From the NCBI RefSeq assembly GCF_001870735.1, contig NZ_MORL01000019.1:49344-113343 (forward strand): a stretch of 64,000 bases of DNA. Direction: 5' to 3'. The notes beneath the pieces are model-generated. The model saw only the letters and a program-made list of their open reading frames with translations. It did no database searches and was not told the origin of the DNA. A program made the translations under genes and the position numbers. Shown here piece after piece: positions 62,201 to 64,000 of this stretch (positions are counted from its first letter, which is position 1; each line of letters begins with the position of its first letter). The DNA is from Arsenicibacter rosenii. Its GTDB lineage: Bacteria > Bacteroidota > Bacteroidia > Cytophagales > Spirosomataceae.

Positions 62201-64000
62201 TCAATGCCGCCGCCACAGAGTTTAACCAGGCTGTTTCGTATTTTGATGGCCTCGGCCGGCCGCTTGAGCAGGTACAGGTTGGGGCCGGTGGTGGTGCTTA
62301 TAACCCCGGCCAGGATATTGTGTCGATCCACGAATACGATGCTTTCGGGCGCGAAGTCCGGAACTACCTGCCCTACAGCGCTGCTTCTACCGGCGGCAGC
62401 TACCGGCCTGTCGCCTTAACCGCAGTAATCGGCGAGTACTACGCCAATACACTGCAACGAACCGGCAATGCCTTTACGGCTATCGGTTACGAAGCGTCGC
62501 CGCTGAACCGGCTCATCAGTCAGACCGCGCCCGGCAGCAGCACGGCCGTAACGATCAGTTACCGGACAAATACCGTGGCCGATGCCGTCAAATCGTTGAG
62601 CTATGTGTTTTCGACTTCGGCCGTTACCGTGTCTGCCTATGCGGCCGGGGTCTTGTTCGTAACCGAAACCACAAACGAAAACGGCCAGAAAACAACAGAA
62701 TTCAAGGATATTGAGGGGCGCGTGGTATGCCGGGATATAGCCGGTCTGCGAACTGTTTATGCCTACGACGATTTTGGCCGGTTGCGGTGTGTGGTACCGC
62801 CCAAAGCGGCTGCATTGCTGACCGGCACCGGATTTAATCCGTTCGATACTGCCCACGACCTGCTGTTTGGCTACGACTATGATCATCGGGGGCGGCAAAT
62901 CCGCAAGCGGGTGCCGGGGGCGGGCGTATCGGTGATGGGCTATGACCTGCGCGACCGGCTGATCCGTATGCGCGACGCCAACGCCACTACCGTTGTAACC
63001 ACCTATGATGCCCTCGACCGGGTTATCAGCACGAGCATTGCGGGTGGGCAGCCACTGACCGAAACCTATTACGATAGCTACACCTTTGCCGGTAGCCGCA
63101 CGTTCGATCAGGCACACGCCTATGCACAGCCTCAACTGACAACCACGCAGGGAATGATGACCGGCTCTAAGGTGTGGGGGCTGGGCAACGCCAATACCCT
63201 GACGCTGACAACGGTTATGTATTATGATGTCCTGGGGCGCGTTATCCAGACACAGGCCGACAATCACCTGGGGGGCGTGGATAAGTCGTCATCCCGACTC
63301 GATTTTATTGGCCGTGTGCTGGAGTCAAAGCTGACTACTATCAACAATGTAACGGTTGAAACCCGGCAGAGCTACGACCGTGCCGGTCGGCCCAAAGCCG
63401 TTTGTCAGCGGGTGACCGATGCGGCGTCTGCCGCCGCCAATACAGCCGGCCAATATTGGGAGCCGGTGGCGCGGTATACCTACAATGGCCTTGGCGAGCT
63501 GACCCGCAAAACGCTGGGATGCAGCCTGCAGCACCTGGACTATACCTATCAGATGCGCGGGTGGCTGACCGGATTGAATCAGCCCGCCGATCTTACGCAA
63601 AATGCCGACAAAGACCTGTTCGGGATGAGCCTGAGCTATGACGGGATCGGAAACATTACGACCTGGACGTATCGCTCGGGGCAGAAACAGGGCCTCTATG
63701 CGGGCAGTAATACCCTGACACAGAACCCGCTGATGGGCTACAGCTTTGGCTACGATAGTCAGAACCGGCTCAAAAGCGCTACCCTGACGCAGCATACTGC
63801 CACAACGGTGTTTACGATGGGTGGCAACGACGGTGGCAAAATCAGTTACGACGACAATGGCAATATCCTGAACCTGAGCCGGACATTCAGCGGCACCCTG
63901 GTCGATAACCTGAGCTACGGCTATGTGACCAACACCAACCGCCTCAGCGGAGTGACCGATGCGGGACAGCGCAATGCCGGCAACGGATTTTTTAACCAGA
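59224..64000 (+). CDS. Large secreted RHS-repeat protein with DUF6443-type region, 3' end beyond the right edge
   Basis: The frame from ATG 59224 is open for 1,592 codons to the window edge. The signal peptide is residues 1-30 (CWFVALFAHA). Beta-sandwich and Ig-like repeats follow to about residue 960, including a distinctive segment LIGYVDAPDCETIVGWIADR near 680 that recurs in Bacteroidota surface proteins. From about 974 (SVVHSASNAQNYVAETVYLN) a DUF6443-like lead-in appears, with DGLGRPLEQVQVG, and RHS/YD repeats fill the rest: YDAFGREVRNYLPY, YDDFGRLRCVVPP, YDHRGRQIRKRVPG, YDDNGNI. RHS cages commonly end in a variable toxin domain after the core, but this part is outside the window, so no toxin can be claimed. 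Confidence 0.9.
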   Translation, partial: MKTHYTIDRVAGRLLLTTLCWFVALFAHAFGGVKNGEDNTTPAGYATRHLPDIRPLTAHGLKTLPVSALDYDPIRFRLKADKDSIVAGEEVTLTITADLLPVTSAMLFFFEDQRGFSLKVLFPKGFVQTGGDFQDGIGDLFSAGGNTHHEYTIKGYFTELDTEGRFTLLRGPKDPVVNGLFMRKGDLTIHPKNRPALAAARAAVSCDVGSQIKGISYAKAANGYTLQVIIRPGVTNVAYSLDNVNFKTTGLLTTTITQGYVFVRYTDNPACKEAIPYNLSSNRLADKTAAGACNISGFSISLNRVCSVPSGFTAISVDFLNSQNCSTIEVWWRANASAPWTNSAVATGNEGITLSDYGTTPTIYEIQAKCLCQSSNWQVSNSIVIANSPVIQPPVTVPFLSGLPAYQCAGTRALAAFGCNLNNKEKFAFSTTNGVIFDLNTDGTLWAPKDAQGIRPFYVSCSNECGINPGLSSANQVSGSTTIINPQISVIAGTDVLTTVTGVNEAESFTICAGAARTLQGDFCPAGSLYFYQYEGLTFPIQNNYATAVATLPYGPPKTFVLNCTINGFGTCSRNITLAPQPAPDAPSIAGPANRTLAEGMVVSLTATGSCPANTIYWYSGTNTLAGTGAILPVTVSDTKGYYVKCVQQPCDSPFSNTITITKSNTLTVGGRLIGYVDAPDCETIVGWIADRDNLNTPVEIRILVNNAEQVRMVPNWFRQDAADAAGCPSCTTPLGIRWKMPDQFLDGVARQVDIKVVATGQSLIGGPKSFAMQKLNTPVIAGPANTTVTKNSLFSLSTATSCAGLIRWYSAAGYVAQGNPVSITAIQSQIYVARCEQNGCSSPNSNSLAITVTESPACDITVNGLPASNTILIGSLLSVTAVRSAGMSQTAPLIWTGPAGSKFFVQSPTNTTTTSYSVTGDVVYTAPDAIGTFPLRIQPQGTSCFKEVSLTVKPFACGCTDCDLPALAVSDNLSVVHSASNAQNYVAETVYLNAAATEFNQAVSYFDGLGRPLEQVQVGAGGGAYNPGQDIVSIHEYDAFGREVRNYLPYSAASTGGSYRPVALTAVIGEYYANTLQRTGNAFTAIGYEASPLNRLISQTAPGSSTAVTISYRTNTVADAVKSLSYVFSTSAVTVSAYAAGVLFVTETTNENGQKTTEFKDIEGRVVCRDIAGLRTVYAYDDFGRLRCVVPPKAAALLTGTGFNPFDTAHDLLFGYDYDHRGRQIRKRVPGAGVSVMGYDLRDRLIRMRDANATTVVTTYDALDRVISTSIAGGQPLTETYYDSYTFAGSRTFDQAHAYAQPQLTTTQGMMTGSKVWGLGNANTLTLTTVMYYDVLGRVIQTQADNHLGGVDKSSSRLDFIGRVLESKLTTINNVTVETRQSYDRAGRPKAVCQRVTDAASAAANTAGQYWEPVARYTYNGLGELTRKTLGCSLQHLDYTYQMRGWLTGLNQPADLTQNADKDLFGMSLSYDGIGNITTWTYRSGQKQGLYAGSNTLTQNPLMGYSFGYDSQNRLKSATLTQHTATTVFTMGGNDGGKISYDDNGNILNLSRTFSGTLVDNLSYGYVTNTNRLSGVTDAGQRNAGNGFFNQ

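Noticed and set aside
62416..63267. 283-codon minus-strand frame inside the RHS gene
   Set aside because: Antisense of RHS repeats; the repeated GC-rich codons keep the opposite frame open.

Overview
The window looks like a chromosomal stretch from a Bacteroidota bacterium, most likely Cytophagales and close to the Spirosoma group. The evidence is a T9SS type B (CHU_C) sorting domain, LytS/LytTR two-component proteins, a TonB-dependent receptor with a carboxypeptidase-like N-terminal domain, a PadR plus prefix-domain FtsX permease pair, and several promoters matching the Bacteroidota -7 element TAnnTTTG. Assignment below phylum is inference. No rRNA, tRNA, CRISPR array, integrase or transposase was seen.

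Layout. 1-5.1 kb: the edge of a lipoprotein gene on the minus strand, then a LytS-type kinase, its LytTR regulator and a secreted DUF4932-like protein. 5.1-9.1 kb: an FtsX-type permease with its PadR regulator and three direct copies of a ~150-bp repeat that ends in a terminator hairpin; two copies flank a 110-aa orphan gene. 9.1-15.5 kb: pdhB, a frameshifted beta-propeller lipoprotein, uvrA, an MgtC-like membrane protein and an outer-membrane protein. 15.5-19.9 kb: a polysaccharide O-acetylation locus (MBOAT plus two AlgJ-like proteins), in which the first two genes are AT-rich and the third is not. 20.1-22.7 kb: a TonB-dependent receptor.

22.7-27.9 kb is the most interesting region. A WGR-domain poly(ADP-ribose) polymerase homologue with the full H-Y-E triad sits in a three-gene minus-strand operon, between two paralogous small proteins of unknown function. 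A secreted DUF3828-like protein and a WYL-domain regulator lie alongside. Three promoters in this region carry the same palindrome, AACGTAA-N5-TTACGTT, at the same distance from a -7 box. This points to one regulon, plausibly controlled by the WYL protein. The third promoter copy has lost its structural gene and now reads into a terminator, so it may make a short RNA.

27.9-41.2 kb: a membrane-anchored GH31 glycosidase with a PHP-domain protein, a GMC oxidoreductase, a 1,962-aa secreted nuclease (lamin-tail plus endonuclease/exonuclease/phosphatase domains) and a FUSC-type exporter. 41.4-49 kb: a cluster of redox and regulatory genes (AraC, a Tet(X)-like flavin monooxygenase, three short-chain dehydrogenase/epimerase-like enzymes, Crp/Fnr, AraC, a methyltransferase). 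49-59 kb: GH130, a T9SS-secreted Ig-like repeat protein, two small acidic proteins, isochorismate synthase with a MenI-like thioesterase, a histidine phosphatase, an orphan LytS kinase and a GT39-like membrane protein. 59.2 kb to the right edge: a large RHS/DUF6443-type secreted protein that runs out of the window.
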